NCBI GenBank assembly: GCA_918026815.1 | Contig: CAKJVC010000158.1 | Location: 49,488 to 113,487 of the forward strand | Direction: 5' to 3' | Source: Chalara sp. BL73 | Lineage: Eukaryota; Ascomycota; Leotiomycetes; Helotiales | Length of the DNA stretch: 64,000 nucleotides | Shown: positions 41,944 to 54,590 of the stretch, piece by piece | How positions within the stretch are numbered: the stretch's first letter is position 1 | How the letters are laid out: each line of letters begins with the position of its first letter | The notes under the pieces: generated by a model | Seen by the model: the letters and a program-made list of their open reading frames with translations, nothing else | What the model was told of the DNA's origin: nothing | Databases searched by the model: none | Translations under genes and position numbers: made by a program

Positions 41944-44900
41944 GCGTTTTTGCAATCGGAAAGATATTGTTTTGACTCTTTGCTGTCACCGCTATCACGT
42001 GTCAACTGCAATTCACGCGGTGTCCACGTGAACTACCAGTATTCTAACATTCTGTTTCCTCTTGGGCTTAGTATTCTTACTAGATATGCCATTTACAGGA
42101 CAATTCTATTTTGGGAATTGTGATCCTGGCGGTTTTCGTGGATCAATCATAAAGCATTAATACCTTTCTATACTTTAACGCTGCTTACAGAAATAGTGGC
42201 TCTTATGCTCTTTATTGTAATTATGATTGGCCAAGTTTCGCTCAAGTATTAAATGAATTCTCAGCAAGGGCACAAAGGTATACATATTGCTCCAGTTCAA
42301 GTCTGAGATGAGGTTGATGAGGCTGATTAGCCCATCGACAAAAGTTGTATCGGTTAGACTTTCCTCCATAGTGAGGATAGCTCTATTGGTCGGCTACGAT
42401 TCAGCTCCTCACATCGTCAATATTGAGCGCTTCGTCCAAGTCGATAATTTGGCCTCTAAACGCTATCCCTTCACTGATTGGTTAGACAACACGAAATGAC
42501 TTTACATTGATTGTACATGCAATGCGTCGGATTTAACCAGCTTGCCAAAGCAACCCAACCTCGCTCCACGCCATACCTTGTACATGCACGCGTTGAATAG
42601 CGCGTAGGTGTTTGGCTTGGACACATAATTTGTCTCTTTTACAATATATGGTAGCATGAGGCTCTGCCTCTGTGATGGCGGGTACGGGTTACTCCGAGTG
42701 AGATGAAAGTTGCCAATTTGAGCCTAGACTCTCAGCACAGACATTGAATCTCAAGTTGCTAGTGCAGGTGCCCGACTTGGCAGGCCCCCTTTTCCATTGT
42801 TGACTTAACAGTATTCATTTTTTGATATCACAAATCATCGCAACATATTATGAAGAAGCTTTCAGCTCGCTGCTACCTCCTCGTTGTACCAATCAACCAT
42901 TCATCGGAACTGAGATCTTACTTCCGTATATGCAGAGCGTGGTTGGGGGTCCGGATCAGCATTTGACTAATAATTTGCATCCCAGTTGATATGTAATGCA
43001 AGAACAGATTCGACTTTCTTTGATGCCATTGGTGGAGTTCCAAAAATACCTTGAGCTTTGCCAATCAACATGCAACCGTGCATAAAACACACTGTCCTTT
43101 GGGTTCAGCCACCAGCGTGGGGAAGGGTATCGGGATGCACAACGAGACCAGGGGTTAGAGCAGTTCTGAGCAATGACAGCGGGTTGAAACTACCGTATGG
43201 TCGCGAAATGGAAAAGTTGTCCCTGAGCTGGATCCAGCTGCAACATCTGCGATGAACTGGGTTGTATCCAATCTTTTGAGCGGCGGTGTGCTTAACCACT
43301 GTAGCTTCCATTGGACGAGCGCTCAATGCCGACACTAATGATGATGGTATAGATAACGTTCAAGCAGGGCTGCCACATGTTTATCGCATATGTTGTGTTC
43401 AGTGGAGTTGAAACGGAAGATGGGAGAACATTTATATGTTCCAATTTTAGCATTCGCATATCAGCTTTCGCCTTTGTAACAATCTCACGCGGATCGAAAT
43501 CCTACACGTTCCAACATTGCACTTACACATTGACTCAAAGCATTATCGGCGATAGAGCACCAAGCTCAATCATACAAAAGGAACATAGCTATATGGAGTA
43601 CGTAATGACTGATTGCAAGGAGTCGTCGCCAGTTCCTGGGGTACGATTGTAGTTTATCGACCATAGACTATAGATTACTGAGCAGCATGCCTTGGGTGGA
43701 ATTCAAAAGGATCCACAGACGCGATCCTGGATTTTGGGCCCTGGGATTACCAGACTACGCCGCAAAGAGATGAGCAGCTATGGCTGGTGCACAGACTCAA
43801 TATTGATCATAGCATGAGGATAATTACATGGGGGAGCAGGAAACCTTAAACTTAAAGACGCTTAAGAAGCCACCAGGCCGGAATGCATCCACCACTAACT
43901 ACCACTCACATTATTTCAGAGTGTTCTTACCAGTGACTGTGATCATTTCTCGAAGTCAGCCTATAGCCTCCTGAACCTAGACATAGGTCCTTATATGACA
44001 CACGAGCGCTTTTTTGTGTTATCTTGTTTCCCCGCCGCATCCGCAGATACGATATTGGGGTGGAAAGTTCCCGCCAGCAAGAACTTGTAGCTGAAGGAAC
44101 AACCCAGATAAAGACAAGAATAGTAATCCGCATGCGAAATTCCATACTGGATCCTTAGCGTACGTCCAATACATTTCCTCTCGCAAGTCATGCCGCCCAC
44201 GAACATCTTGTTGATTATCCATCTACAGTGACACAAGCCATATCATCATTACAATACAATTTACGGTTGTCCCCATTTTAAGGTCTTTGCTGAAAAAAAA
44301 AAAAAAACGCCTTCGGCTTGGCTCACTCGCCTGTTCATCGATCGCACCTCATCGTTTCTCGCTCTCCCACGAAGGATCAATTGGAACATTGAGATTGAAA
44401 TTGAGCGAATGCTCGTAAGTGGATTATTTGATACTTATATATTGTCATTTATGATGAAATCAATCCGCCATTGTTTTTTCCAAGACTTTAAATCGAAGAT
44501 CGCATAAGCCTCTGTTTCGAGATTGGCCAACTTCCACTCCACTATTTTTAAAGTTAGAGTGGCTCTGATGATCGGGAAGATTTGCTTACAGGAAGCCCGG
44601 AACTTGTCGGTCATCCACAACGATCCTCCTAGCAGAGTAGCGTTGTTTCTTGTCCTCACAGTGCCTCGCAGGACTCGTAGGACTGACCATGGAGCACCAA
44701 AGCTAGACTACAGCATGAAGTGGGGTTATTAGTGGCAGTCAGTCATTGTCAAATTGCCAACGGCAGCTTGCTTGTCTTGCTCGCCTGCTTATACTCCTTG
44801 TTCTTCAAACCTGCGTTCTAATCTCTCCCAAACATCTTCTTGCTATGACTCGGGCAGTCCCGTGCTACGAGCAATCCTCATTTCAGCCTCTTCAGTCCGC

Positions 44901-45589
44901 CAAACCACGGCGGTTGTGCATGTAGTGTTGCGACATCAAGTGGAATTTCAGCTCACACAGTGGACCCACACCCTTGAGCGCCTCCTTATTGCATTTGGCG
45001 TGTTTCCTTAAGTACAAAACAATGGTTTGGGTGTCATAATGGAATAGTTACTAACAGGGAACGGTCAGGTCCACGTTGTTCCCCACCATCAGACCGCCAC
45101 CAAGCGTCTCATCCAACTGCTCAAGGTGATTTCCGTCGTTCCTCAGTCCTAAGACAGGTGCAGCAGTGGAAACACCCATACCGCACCCTTAATCGATCCA
45201 AATTGGGGCCTAGTCACTAGCGTTGGTGATTATCATCTTTTCAACGCACACTTTTGTACTTAACTCCAGGACTATCCTGCCGTCACCAGTTTCTTCAACG
45301 GCCCGCTTGAAACAAGTTCTTTGGAGACTCCTTAGTGGACGCCTCCTCCCCAGAAGTATCCAGAACAACCCCACAAAGCTCGGTACATCAGCTCTTCAGC
45401 CGTGCTAGCAGCCTTGTCATTAAGTAACGTGCTGTGAATTTCCGGGAACTCCAGAGCATACATTAACCATCAAATCCATCCCCTATCGTAGTCTACGCCC
45501 TACAGCCCTTGAACTTGTCAGACAACAAACCTGCCGGAGCTTATGAGAATGAGGCCGCGAGGTCCAACTAGCTCACGCCTTTATTAATT
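41944..45589. other. Gene-poor 3.6-kb stretch with possible decayed fragments
   Basis: No intact gene. Protein-like but interrupted or isolated frames on the minus strand include 43335 down to about 42880 (LRTALTPGLVVHPDTLPHAG, then GKAQGIFGTPPMASKKVES, with TGA, TAG and TGA) and 44700 down to 44435 (MTDKFRASCKQIFPIIRATL). More than one frame is open in places, so these are weak. A15 tract at 44293-44307. The upstream region of the Zn2Cys6 gene lies at its right end. Confidence 0.35.
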
Positions 45590-48500
45590 ATGGGAGAATC
45601 CGACTCCGAATCGGAGTCGAAATCGTCGCCTCGCAATGACGCTCAAGATGAAAAGAAGCCAAAGGACAAGGGAGAGGGGAAGGCAACCAAGAAACCAGGA
45701 TCTAAGGAGAAGGGAAGAAAACGCACAAAAACAGGGTGCTTAAGTAAGCTGTACCAGTTTTATACTTGCGTATGTATACTATAAATGCACAGATAAACTA
45801 ACATCTAAATGACAGCATGTCGAAGACGACGTATCAAGTGTGGTGAAGAGAGACCAACATGTCAAAACTGCACAAAATCGAAACGTCTATGCGAAGGCTA
45901 CAACCAACGGGTCGTCTTCAAAGATCCACATACTACATACCGTGGGCCCCCGATTCCCTCCAGTGTTCCCTTTATGGAGTCTACGCCAACTTTTCGACAG
46001 GAGGGACCACCCAGCAACCAACAGATATCTATGGGTCCAACTCCTATTGCTCCTAAACCTCATGGTTCATTTGGAATCAACATCATCACTCAGAACAGCG
46101 TTCCTCCATCGCTACCGCCCGTTGCAACTCCTGGCGTAGAACGAATAGATGGTTATAGTCTTAATAGCGCTTCCACCCAACCAATGTCCGCTAGTAGTGG
46201 TCCTCCACCAACACCTCTAGAAAGATTTGACAGTACTGGCGATACTGTTGATGCATCACACGTCCCAGACCCAATCAGAGATCCCAAACCTTCAAGCAAT
46301 TCTCATCACTATAACTTTGAGGATTTTAAGAGTGTCCAAGAGGAATCTAGTCTTGATCAATCACGCACAGCACGGACAAGCTCTCTTGATTGGACTTCCA
46401 ACCAGAACTGTGCGTTGCAATATTCTCAAGATATTTGCAATGAGTCTAACATCGATTCATTAGTATCAGGATATTATCACTCATTCCCGCCAAATAGTAA
46501 TTGGGCACAAGTGCCTATGTCCTCAGCATCTGCAGGAACGAATTCAGCGATTACCCCTGGCCATACAAACGCTCTTCCGCCATGGAACAACACAGTTTTT
46601 AGGAATGATCCAGTTATGCAGCAACCAGATCAACATGTGCCATACCATGATCGACCAGGACACTTAAAACGTGATTTAAGTGACGACCGCGGTGCCGAGA
46701 ATCACGCTAGAATTTCAATGACACAAGAAAACTCACATGAGGATGACAATGATCCCTTTGATGTGTCTGAAGATGAAGATGTTGACATGGGAGAATATGA
46801 TGGTGATGGAGAAGCAGAGGACAAGGACCTGGAAGCGCACCTCAACAACAACGACCTAGGTGTGGTTGTAGCACTGCAAGCCAGACAGGACACGGCTCGT
46901 CTACGATCATTCACATCCTTCATCGATCGACCTGATATGCTGTCACAGTATGTCCCATCGTCTCGGTCATCTCCACTCAAGGATCCCATGACTGCTAGAG
47001 TGTTCTGTCATTTTGTAAACGTTACTGGCCCTGCAATTTCCATGTTCGAAAGACACCCGGCCAATCCTTCTTTGATATTCAGAGGCGAACCAGTGCCCAA
47101 ATCCCAACAACACATTTGGACCTGTAAGTGCTGTCGATCTTAAGTAGACTGAGCAATGCTGACTTTCTCAAGACACCTTTCCCACCTTGGCGCTCCAGAA
47201 CCCTGGGCTCTTACATGCTATGTGCGCGTTAGCAAGCTTACATATTGCGAAGCTCCAAAATAAGGCCATTACACCGTCCTTAAAGCACTACGCTTATGGT
47301 CTCCGCAGAGTTGCAAAAAGTGTTAGCTCTCCAAGCCGACGAGGTCTACCCGCCACATTAGCCGCTGCTATGTTACTTGCTTTCTATGAAGTCTGGTGCG
47401 CGGATCACCAGAAATGGACTAACCATCTACTTGGCGCACGAATGCTTGTAAGGGAAATTGACTTTGTAGGCATGACAAAGTATATTAAGACCTTGAAACG
47501 ACGTCAACGACAAGAAGATGAACATGCAAGGATGTACCAGGCCCAGCAGCAAGGCAGGGTGTTTCACTACGATGGTCATTATCCAGGCACCGAAGACGAC
47601 GTGAATGAAAACATTATAGCTATCTTGATGGGAAAGCAGCTTCGATATGATCAATTCGGCCAGATTATTACCGAAGAGGATTCAAATACTCACGGCAGTA
47701 AGTCTTATACAAAAAGAGAGCTGGAAATATATGAAACCCAGCGAGATCTCTTCTGGTGGTACTGCAAGCAGGATGTATATCAAAGTATCCTGGGTGGAGG
47801 CAAATTATTGTAAGTGAAGTTCTTGGTGCTAGTAGGCAAAATTAACATTATATAGCATGGAATATGACTTTTGGAGTCACTGTCCGCCGAGGGCACCGCT
47901 TGGCCGTCTTAATGCAACGTAAGACGCTCAATACCTGACATGATTTACCTGCTTATAAAAAATAGATACGGAACCTATGATCATCTGGTTCTTTTGATGG
48001 GCCGCCTTGCCAATTTCTCTGCTAAAGATTTAAAGCGAAAGCAAATGGTAATGAAAGCAAATGGAGGATACCGACCACCCGAAGGTTCAGCCAGTCCACC
48101 AGAACAAGGAGAATCACAACGGCCGAACTTTCCTCGAATGCCACCACCTGCGGCGCCACAAATGCCGCCGTTTACTGGCATGTTTCCAGTCACTGATGCT
48201 AAGCTTCCTATGGGATTTGGCCCTAATAGAGCTTCATCGCCTCAGAGTAATCACAGCGATGAAGTAGATCTCGAAACCCTAACCATGCAAGCCGAGGAGG
48301 AATGGCAGGATATTCGGCATGCATTCGGGGTTCTAGAAAATCATTTTGGAGACGACTTCCAAGCTTTAGGACCAGAATTTGTAGCGCCAATCGAGACGCC
48401 ATTTGGGCCCGCTCTACAATACAGAACGTATGGCATTGCTGGTATATGGATGAATCTCTACACGGCCTTGATTGTCTGCCATCGAGCACATCCTTCCATG

Positions 48501-49049
48501 CCCCCAGCAGCAATGGCAGCAGCCGGGCTCGCAGCTCGACATACTTCAGACTTCGCTAACGCGATTGGACGTATCGCGGGAGGTATCGCACCTGACTGTG
48601 GCCTGACAGCTGAAGTAAACCCAGGTGTCGGAGCAGCACTCATCGAATGTGGGATCCCACTGTTTGTTGCGGGTGTGCAATATCAGAATCCTGTGCAACG
48701 GAACTGGCTGGTTGAAAAGCTACGAGATATGTCGCGTCTTACGGGATGGGAAACTGCATTGGCAATAGTCACAGGTTGCGAAGCAGTTTGGACAAAGACA
48801 GGCGAAATGCGTCAAGGCCCACCATACATCAGACAATCCGACGAGACTCGAATACCTTCTTGGGGACAAACATCAAGGAGGTTTGACAGAGCCCTCAGTG
48901 GTAGTAACGGAGAAGGGAAACTCAAGATTTCAAGCTCCGATAGAGCTCATTTTGCCCTTGGATTACTGAGCATCAACGAAGATTTTGAACATCTAGAGCT
49001 TGTTGATGAAAATAAGCCTACCGTTTGGATGCCTAATGAATCAGCGTGA
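45590..49049 (+). CDS. Zn2Cys6 transcription factor with fungal transcription factor domain
   Basis: Five exons, 45590-45743, 45816-47123, 47173-47809, 47856-47918 and 47966-49049 (introns 72, 49, 46 and 47 nt), give 1081 residues. The basic leader KKPGSKEKGRKRTKT leads to the binuclear zinc cluster with Cys at residues 50, 53, 60, 67, 70 and 77 (GCLTCRRRRIKCGEERPTC); the second Cys is created by the first splice. A long Ser/Pro/Asn-rich part, an acidic stretch (DVSEDEDVDMGEYDGDGEAE), and then the regulatory domain starting near FPTLALQNPGLLHAMCALAS follow; this is the fungal-specific TF type with RLNATYGTYDHLVLLMGRLA. Such proteins bind CGG-type half sites as dimers in the nucleus. The zinc-cluster opening (KRTKTGCLTCRRRRIKCGEE) is typical; target genes are unknown. 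Confidence 0.92.
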
Positions 49050-49208
49050 AGATACCCAGGACATCGAAAAAGTTAATGTAAAAGCTGTATATTAGGCCCA
49101 TATAATTTACATTTGACTACATGCCATGCATTTTCATGTCTATCGCCTGTGACCAAAGCTCGTAGAACGCCATGCATTGCAATTTTGATTTTTGCGCTAA
49201 TTTCAATC

Positions 49209-50122
49209 TCAATTTGCTGGAAGTCGCTCTACTACAGCTGCCATTTCCTCATCGGAATAAATTCTGAAGCCTTTCTCCTTCGTGACGCTCGCTAATTGGA
49301 CGTTCTTTGAGTCTAGCTTCTCTTCCATAACCTGCTTCAATGTCTTCAAAACCAACGTCTCGGCTTCCTCGATGGTAAGAGACTGTATATAACGTTAGAG
49401 AGTACCCTAAGTATTGGAGATATAGCCTTACCTTGTGAAACTCGTTTTGTAATTCTGCTTGTGCACCCTCTGATCCAGATCCAATAGCCTTGGCATCATA
49501 TCTATAGAAAGTTCCGCTAGGCTCAGCATGGTACAGTTGTGGTCCGTCCTCATCATAACCAGCAATTAACAGCGCAACACCAAACGGTCTGCTCATGATG
49601 CTCTCCTCTCCATCAGCACCCTCTCCGAACCGCAGCGCCAAATCGCAGATTGCTTGTGTACAGCTCTCAACTCGCAGTGGCTCGTTGTAGTGGAACGCGT
49701 GGTTTTGGGACTCGACACGGGCGTGCTCAACCATGGAGCGTGCGTCAGCTTGGAGCCCCGACATGGCACAGCCAATATGGCGGTCGATTTCGACAATCTT
49801 CTCGACGGACGAGGTTTCGAGGAGGGTCGAGGTTACACGTTTCTCGACACCAAGTACAACACCGCCGCCAGTGGCTACCCCAATTGCGGTTGATCCTAGC
49901 TTGATTGCTTCGAGAGAGTATTCGACCTGGAAGAGACGACCCTCAGGTGAAAAGGTGCTGAGCATTTGTTAGCTTCGAGCATTGACAGGTATAAAGAGTG
50001 CATAAAGCTAGACAGCCCATAGCATAACATACTTGATTCCTCGATCTGTTCTAAAGTCAGCAGCAGAACTCATAAGCACAGCTTGTACAGAACCTACCAT
50101 ATTCTGAGCGAGCAATAAACAT
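49209..50122 (-). CDS. PUP2: 20S proteasome subunit alpha type 5 (Pup2)
   Basis: Four exons, 50122-50098, 50045-50033 (a 13-nt microexon), 49957-49432 and 49382-49209, with introns of 52, 75 and 49 nt, give 245 residues. The N-terminus [20 protein letters not shown] and [20 protein letters not shown] is the proteasome alpha signature, and [18 protein letters not shown] is characteristic of alpha5. Further core segments are [39 protein letters not shown] and [20 protein letters not shown]. The last exon is [20 protein letters not shown] onward. It forms part of the outer ring of the 20S core. It ends 159 nt from the regulator gene, tail to tail, and is head to head with the gamma-tubulin complex gene. 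Confidence 0.97.
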
Positions 50123-50507
50123 GGTGAGAGGCTGGGAGGAGACGGAAAGTCAAGAGGGATATACGCAGAATAGAAGAGATATCAGTAGCGGGAATCGTAA
50201 TATGTCGTTGTACTTCGTTACTGTTCAAGTTGAGCTTGTGAAGTCAGATAGCTGTGATGATGGGACTTGCTCCCCAGGCAAACAAGCCCACGAAGCTCCC
50301 GGGTAACTGAAGGCTTGGCATGCCAAGCAACAACCTTATTTTCAAGACGCGCGAATGGAGGCGCGTTTATTAAAACGCGAGATCAACATTATACATCTTT
50401 GCTGCACTGAAGGGACTGATGCAGAGTACGCTGGTCCTAGGCAGTGGGCGTCAGCATTCTCAGCCCTCTGCAACGTTAGGAACGTAGGACGTTCAGCCCC
50501 ATGAAAG
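50123..50507. promoter_or_regulatory. Shared divergent promoter of PUP2 and the GCP2 gene
   Basis: 385 nt between divergent starts. It contains paired short repeats (ggcttggcatgccaagcaac; a tcttggcatgccaagc-like palindrome at about 50310-50330) and gaggcgcgtttattaaaacgcg, an inverted repeat near 50355-50375. I do not assign a factor. Confidence 0.5.
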
Positions 50508-53354
50508 ATGTCCTCTTCATCGAATACCAAATCGTCCAATACTGAGCGAAGAACTACAAGTAATTCTCGACCCCGCGCACCCTCCACGCAGCAAGGAAGT
50601 AGGAATGATAGAGCTGATCTGCGGCGCCCTGTATCGCCATCATTTTCAAGCGCTGGTATGTCTCACAAGAGAACGGCTTCGGGGTCGCAGAGGAGCAAAA
50701 TGGTTGAAGAACGTCGGACAGAAAGAGTTCAGGTCACCACCAGGGAAACTGTAACGTCAAGAACAAAAAGCCCTGAACGGAGGATGCCCCCCGCCGAGCG
50801 AGCCAAACCCAAAGAGCCAAATAGGACTCCGTCCATGGAAAACGGACCGAGATCAAGTAGGGCAGAAACATCCCAGGGTATGCAGACCTCGAAGAAGACA
50901 AATATATCATTGACTGATTCAAATTGCAGGACCATGGAATCCAACAGCTTCATTGGTACCACATACATCAGCTCCACTAGCGTCTCGAATATCTATACCA
51001 CCTTTGGCTTCACACGCACCACAAACGATACAGCCACAACCACTCCATGAATTATCTCTTGAAGTCCAAGAAGCGGCAATTTTAGAAGATCTCTTGCTGG
51101 TTTTCATGGGCTATGAAGGCCAATACATTCGTTTCGGGAAAAACTACAATCCAGGTGTGGAAAAGGAGAGATTGGCTGGACCTACTTTTAAAATCTTACC
51201 AGGATTGGATCCAAGCTTGCAAGACCTTACAACAACAATGTTGAAGATGGCAACCCATTATATGGCACTCGAAGCGTTTGTTGAAGTCCAGAGCCGCGAG
51301 GAATTTGGAGCTGTCAACCATGCTCTGTGCGCCGCCATACGCAAATTGCTTCAAGACTATTTGATATTGGTCGCTCAATTGGAAACCCAATTCTTGACAA
51401 ATTCATCTTTCACATTACACGTCTTAAATCTTCATACTTTACCAACCAGCCATATGATGTTACAATTATATTCTCTTGCTCATGAAATTTTAAAACGGAA
51501 TTCACTGCTAGAGGATGATCTCGAAGATTCTGACGACTTCGACGACTTTGAAAACATTTTGGAGTCGTTGAGAGAAGGTGGAGACCTTGGGCCAGGGAAT
51601 ATACCCGGAAAGAAGATATGCAAAGGTGGCAGCGTTTTAGGGCTAATCACCAAAAGATTAGAGAGCATGTCAGGCGATCCTGCCGCGCGGACCCTTCTGA
51701 CCTCACTACTGCGAGACGCAAGTAGGCCTTATATGATGATGTTGAACGAATGGTTACACCATGGAAGCATCAAGGATCCACATTCAGAGTTCCTAGTCCG
51801 GGAACAGAAAAGCATAAGGCGTGAAAGGTTAGAGCAAGATTACACAGACGAGTATTGGGAAAGGCGATACACCATTCGGGATATCGACGTCCCTCCTCAA
51901 CTTGAAGGAGTGAAAGAGAAAGTTTTACTGGCTGGCAAATATCTTAATGTGGTTCGAGAATGTGGTGGTGTTGATGTGAGCAAGGCGGTAAAAGACGTTC
52001 CCCAGTCGTTCGATGACAACCGATTTCTAGACAACGTCAATAGTGCTTACGCTCATGCGAATGAATCACTACTGAACCTGCTTCTTACCACGCACGCGTT
52101 GCCTGCACGATTGCGATCTCTAAAGCATTATTTCTTCCTCGATAGATCCGACTTTTTCTCCTATTTCCTTGAGCTTGGAGCATCTGAGCTCAGAAAGCCG
52201 CCTAAGGTGGTCAATACAAGCAAGCTGCAGTCGTTGCTTGATTTAGTACTACGCCAACCCGGTAGTGTCGCCGCTCAAGATCCATTTAAGGAAGATATCA
52301 AGGTGGAAATGAATGAAATCAGTTTGACCAACTCCTTGACACGAGTCGTTAATATTTCAGGTATAGAGCAAGGGGAAACATTGCACACGCCAGCTACTCA
52401 GCCGGTTGCTGAAAGCGATAAGAATGCTAATGGCTACACGTCTTTGCAACTCGACTACTCTGTCCCATTTCCGGTATCTCTAGTCGTTAGTCGCAAGACT
52501 GTTTGGCGATACCAAGCATTGTTTCGCTACTTGTTATCACTGCGATACCTTGAACAACAACTTGTCTCTGGTTGGCAGGTTTACAATCGGTCTCCCAGCT
52601 GGTCTCATAAGAGCTCAAATCGGGAACTCGAGATGTGGAAAAGGCGTGTCTTCACTCTACGGGCCCGAATGCTTGTATTCGTACAGCAACTACTTTACTT
52701 CTGCACTGCAGAGGTGATTGAGCCCAATTGGCAAGCTTTGATGGCAAAGCTCAATGCAAAAGACGATGCTAAGGATGGCGGGGCTCATTCGGTACGCACT
52801 GTAGATGAGCTTATGCAAGACCATGTCGATTTTCTCGATACTTGTCTGAAAGAGTGCATGCTGACTAACGGCAGACTTCTTAGAGTATGTTATACTCATC
52901 ATTTTCTTTTGGCTTTTACTAATGTTATTCGTCAAAGATTCATTCGAAACTCATGCAAACCTGCACAATGTTTGCAAGCTTCACGGGATGGATGTCACGG
53001 GAGTTACAGAACAGTGATCCCGATCTAAGCGGTGGTCAGAAGCCCTCCACCATGAGCAATGAGCAGTGGGCACGAACTTTGTCGGAACGGCAACGACACA
53101 CCGACTCAACAAGTTCGAACTCATCCGGCGCTCGTCTTACCGACGAAGCACGACTCGAGAAAATGATTGAGATCATACAGAAGCACGAGTTTCATTTTAG
53201 TCGGCACCTCCAAATACTGTTAGATGCTCTCAACCATTACGCTGCGACGGAGACGGTCGTCTTGCTTGGGCTGTGTGCGCGCTTAAGTACAGCAAACCAA
53301 GGGACCCAATACTCTGGCCTTCGCGCGGATGAAGATGGTGGTACACAAACTTGA
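50508..53354 (+). CDS. Gamma-tubulin complex component 2 (GCP2 / Spc97 homologue)
   Basis: Three exons, 50508-50877, 50930-52884 and 52938-53354 (introns 52 and 53 nt), encode 913 residues. The first 200 residues are Ser/Arg/Pro-rich and disordered. The GRIP1 part begins ELSLEVQEAAILEDLLLVFM GYEGQYI, as in GCP2 rather than GCP3; the body has LEAFVEVQSREEFGAVNHAL, MMMLNEWLHHGSIKDPHSEF, RLRSLKHYFFLDRSDFFSYF and the GRIP2 region SLVVSRKTVWRYQALFRYLL with DHVDFLDTCLKECMLTNGRL and, across the second splice, IHSKLMQTCTMFASFTGW. GCP2 pairs with GCP3 to bind gamma-tubulin and nucleate microtubules at spindle pole bodies. Reading into the second intron would truncate it by about 90 residues. Confidence 0.93.
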
Positions 53355-53776
53355 GGGGGCCCAGCCGATCTAGGAGATGGCTTCCAAGTACGCGTTGGGC
53401 GGCCGTTGCTGGTGGATTTCGCGCCAGGTGAGAGAATACGCAGAGATAGTGCTAAGGTTTATGTTGCCTTTGCACAAGATGATGAGACGATGATTTTGAT
53501 ACCCAGATGCCCGTTAGCCAGTAGATCAATCTGATGCCAATCCCTCGTAGCTTGGGGGGGTTGAATGATTCAGTAGTATTGTGACTGCCCATGCATTACC
53601 CTGATCTCAGAACAAATTAATGTGTGGGTTGGCCGCTATCTGGATGTATTCTATCACTTTCGACTGTTTTTTGCAGCTTGTACGCCGCCCTGTATCTGCC
53701 CACATCTTGTCACTTTACTCCTGAAGTCTGCTTGGTTATTGGCTCCAGTAGCGAGCAGTGACGGATGGAGGGGTGT

Positions 53777-53800
53777 AGGTGGTGGTGGTGGTGGTGGGGT
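53777..53800 (+). repeat. GGT trinucleotide repeat (about seven units)
   Basis: A simple repeat of ggt ending in gggg, non-coding. Confidence 0.75.
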
Positions 53801-54380
53801 AACAATGGTTCCTGTCGCAGGACAATCAATCAATCACCTATCGGATGATGCACTAAAGGGAGGAGTCAATAGCAGGGCTCGCCCGTTGTTGCATCAAATA
53901 TAGGGAGTCTGGATATTGCTGTAATGCGTATGACAAAGAAGATGGGCGTATTACCCTTCCCCATATCATCAATAATATGGCTGAAGTCGTGTAAATATGT
54001 AAGATGGTTCTTCTTGCTGCACGCAGGATAGAATCCAGCCCGCCTAGTTATTACATCCACCCTAACAAATTTTATGATTTAGGGAAGGGAACCCCCACAT
54101 CCGACACCGCTTTATGGAGCTTTGCAGCAAACACCGATAATTCTTACATCGGTGCATCATCCTCTTCTCCCCAAAAACCTATTTGTCCCCCCCTCCACGA
54201 AAATCACATTCGGAGTTCATGCAGCGCGAGGCAGCAGACCGTTGGGCCCGTAATAGATATTTCGGCTAGGGCCAAACGTCAAAAACGCAGAAGCTGGAGG
54301 AACAGTAACCTACAGACCAAATCTTATATTGGAAATTTCTAAGATTTAAGAATCATCTGCCTTCGCTCTCCGATCAATTG

Positions 54381-54400
54381 CCCTCCCCTCCCCTCCCCTC
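54381..54400 (+). promoter_or_regulatory. CT-rich tract, four tandem 5-bp units
   Basis: ccctcccctcccctcccctc, upstream of MTHFR. CT-rich tracts before start sites are common in strongly expressed fungal genes; the link is inference. Confidence 0.5.
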
Positions 54401-54590
54401 ACAACACCCGAGATCGCATTGGAACCAGGGCGGGCTTTTCGTCCGACTTGAGGAGATTTACCATTCACAGTAAGCCAGCTTCCCGCTTCGCATGAGAAAG
54501 AGCTCCTCCTTCTGACATCTTCTTTCTTTCCAGTCAGCCTTTCGGAATTGACATCGATATTCTAACGAGGACTCGCTCTAAACCGCCAAG

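Larger units (their letters stand above)
53355..54590. other. Intergenic: promoter of MTHFR, with simple repeats
   Basis: About 1.2 kb with a GGT microsatellite (about 53777-53800) and a pyrimidine tract of four ccctc-type units (54381-54400) some 190 nt before the MTHFR start, a typical fungal CT-rich promoter feature. ORFs are not convincing. Confidence 0.5.

Noticed and set aside
43927..44236. Three overlapping minus-strand ORFs, one with a signal-peptide-like start
   Set aside because: All three frames are open in the same place, which points to chance.
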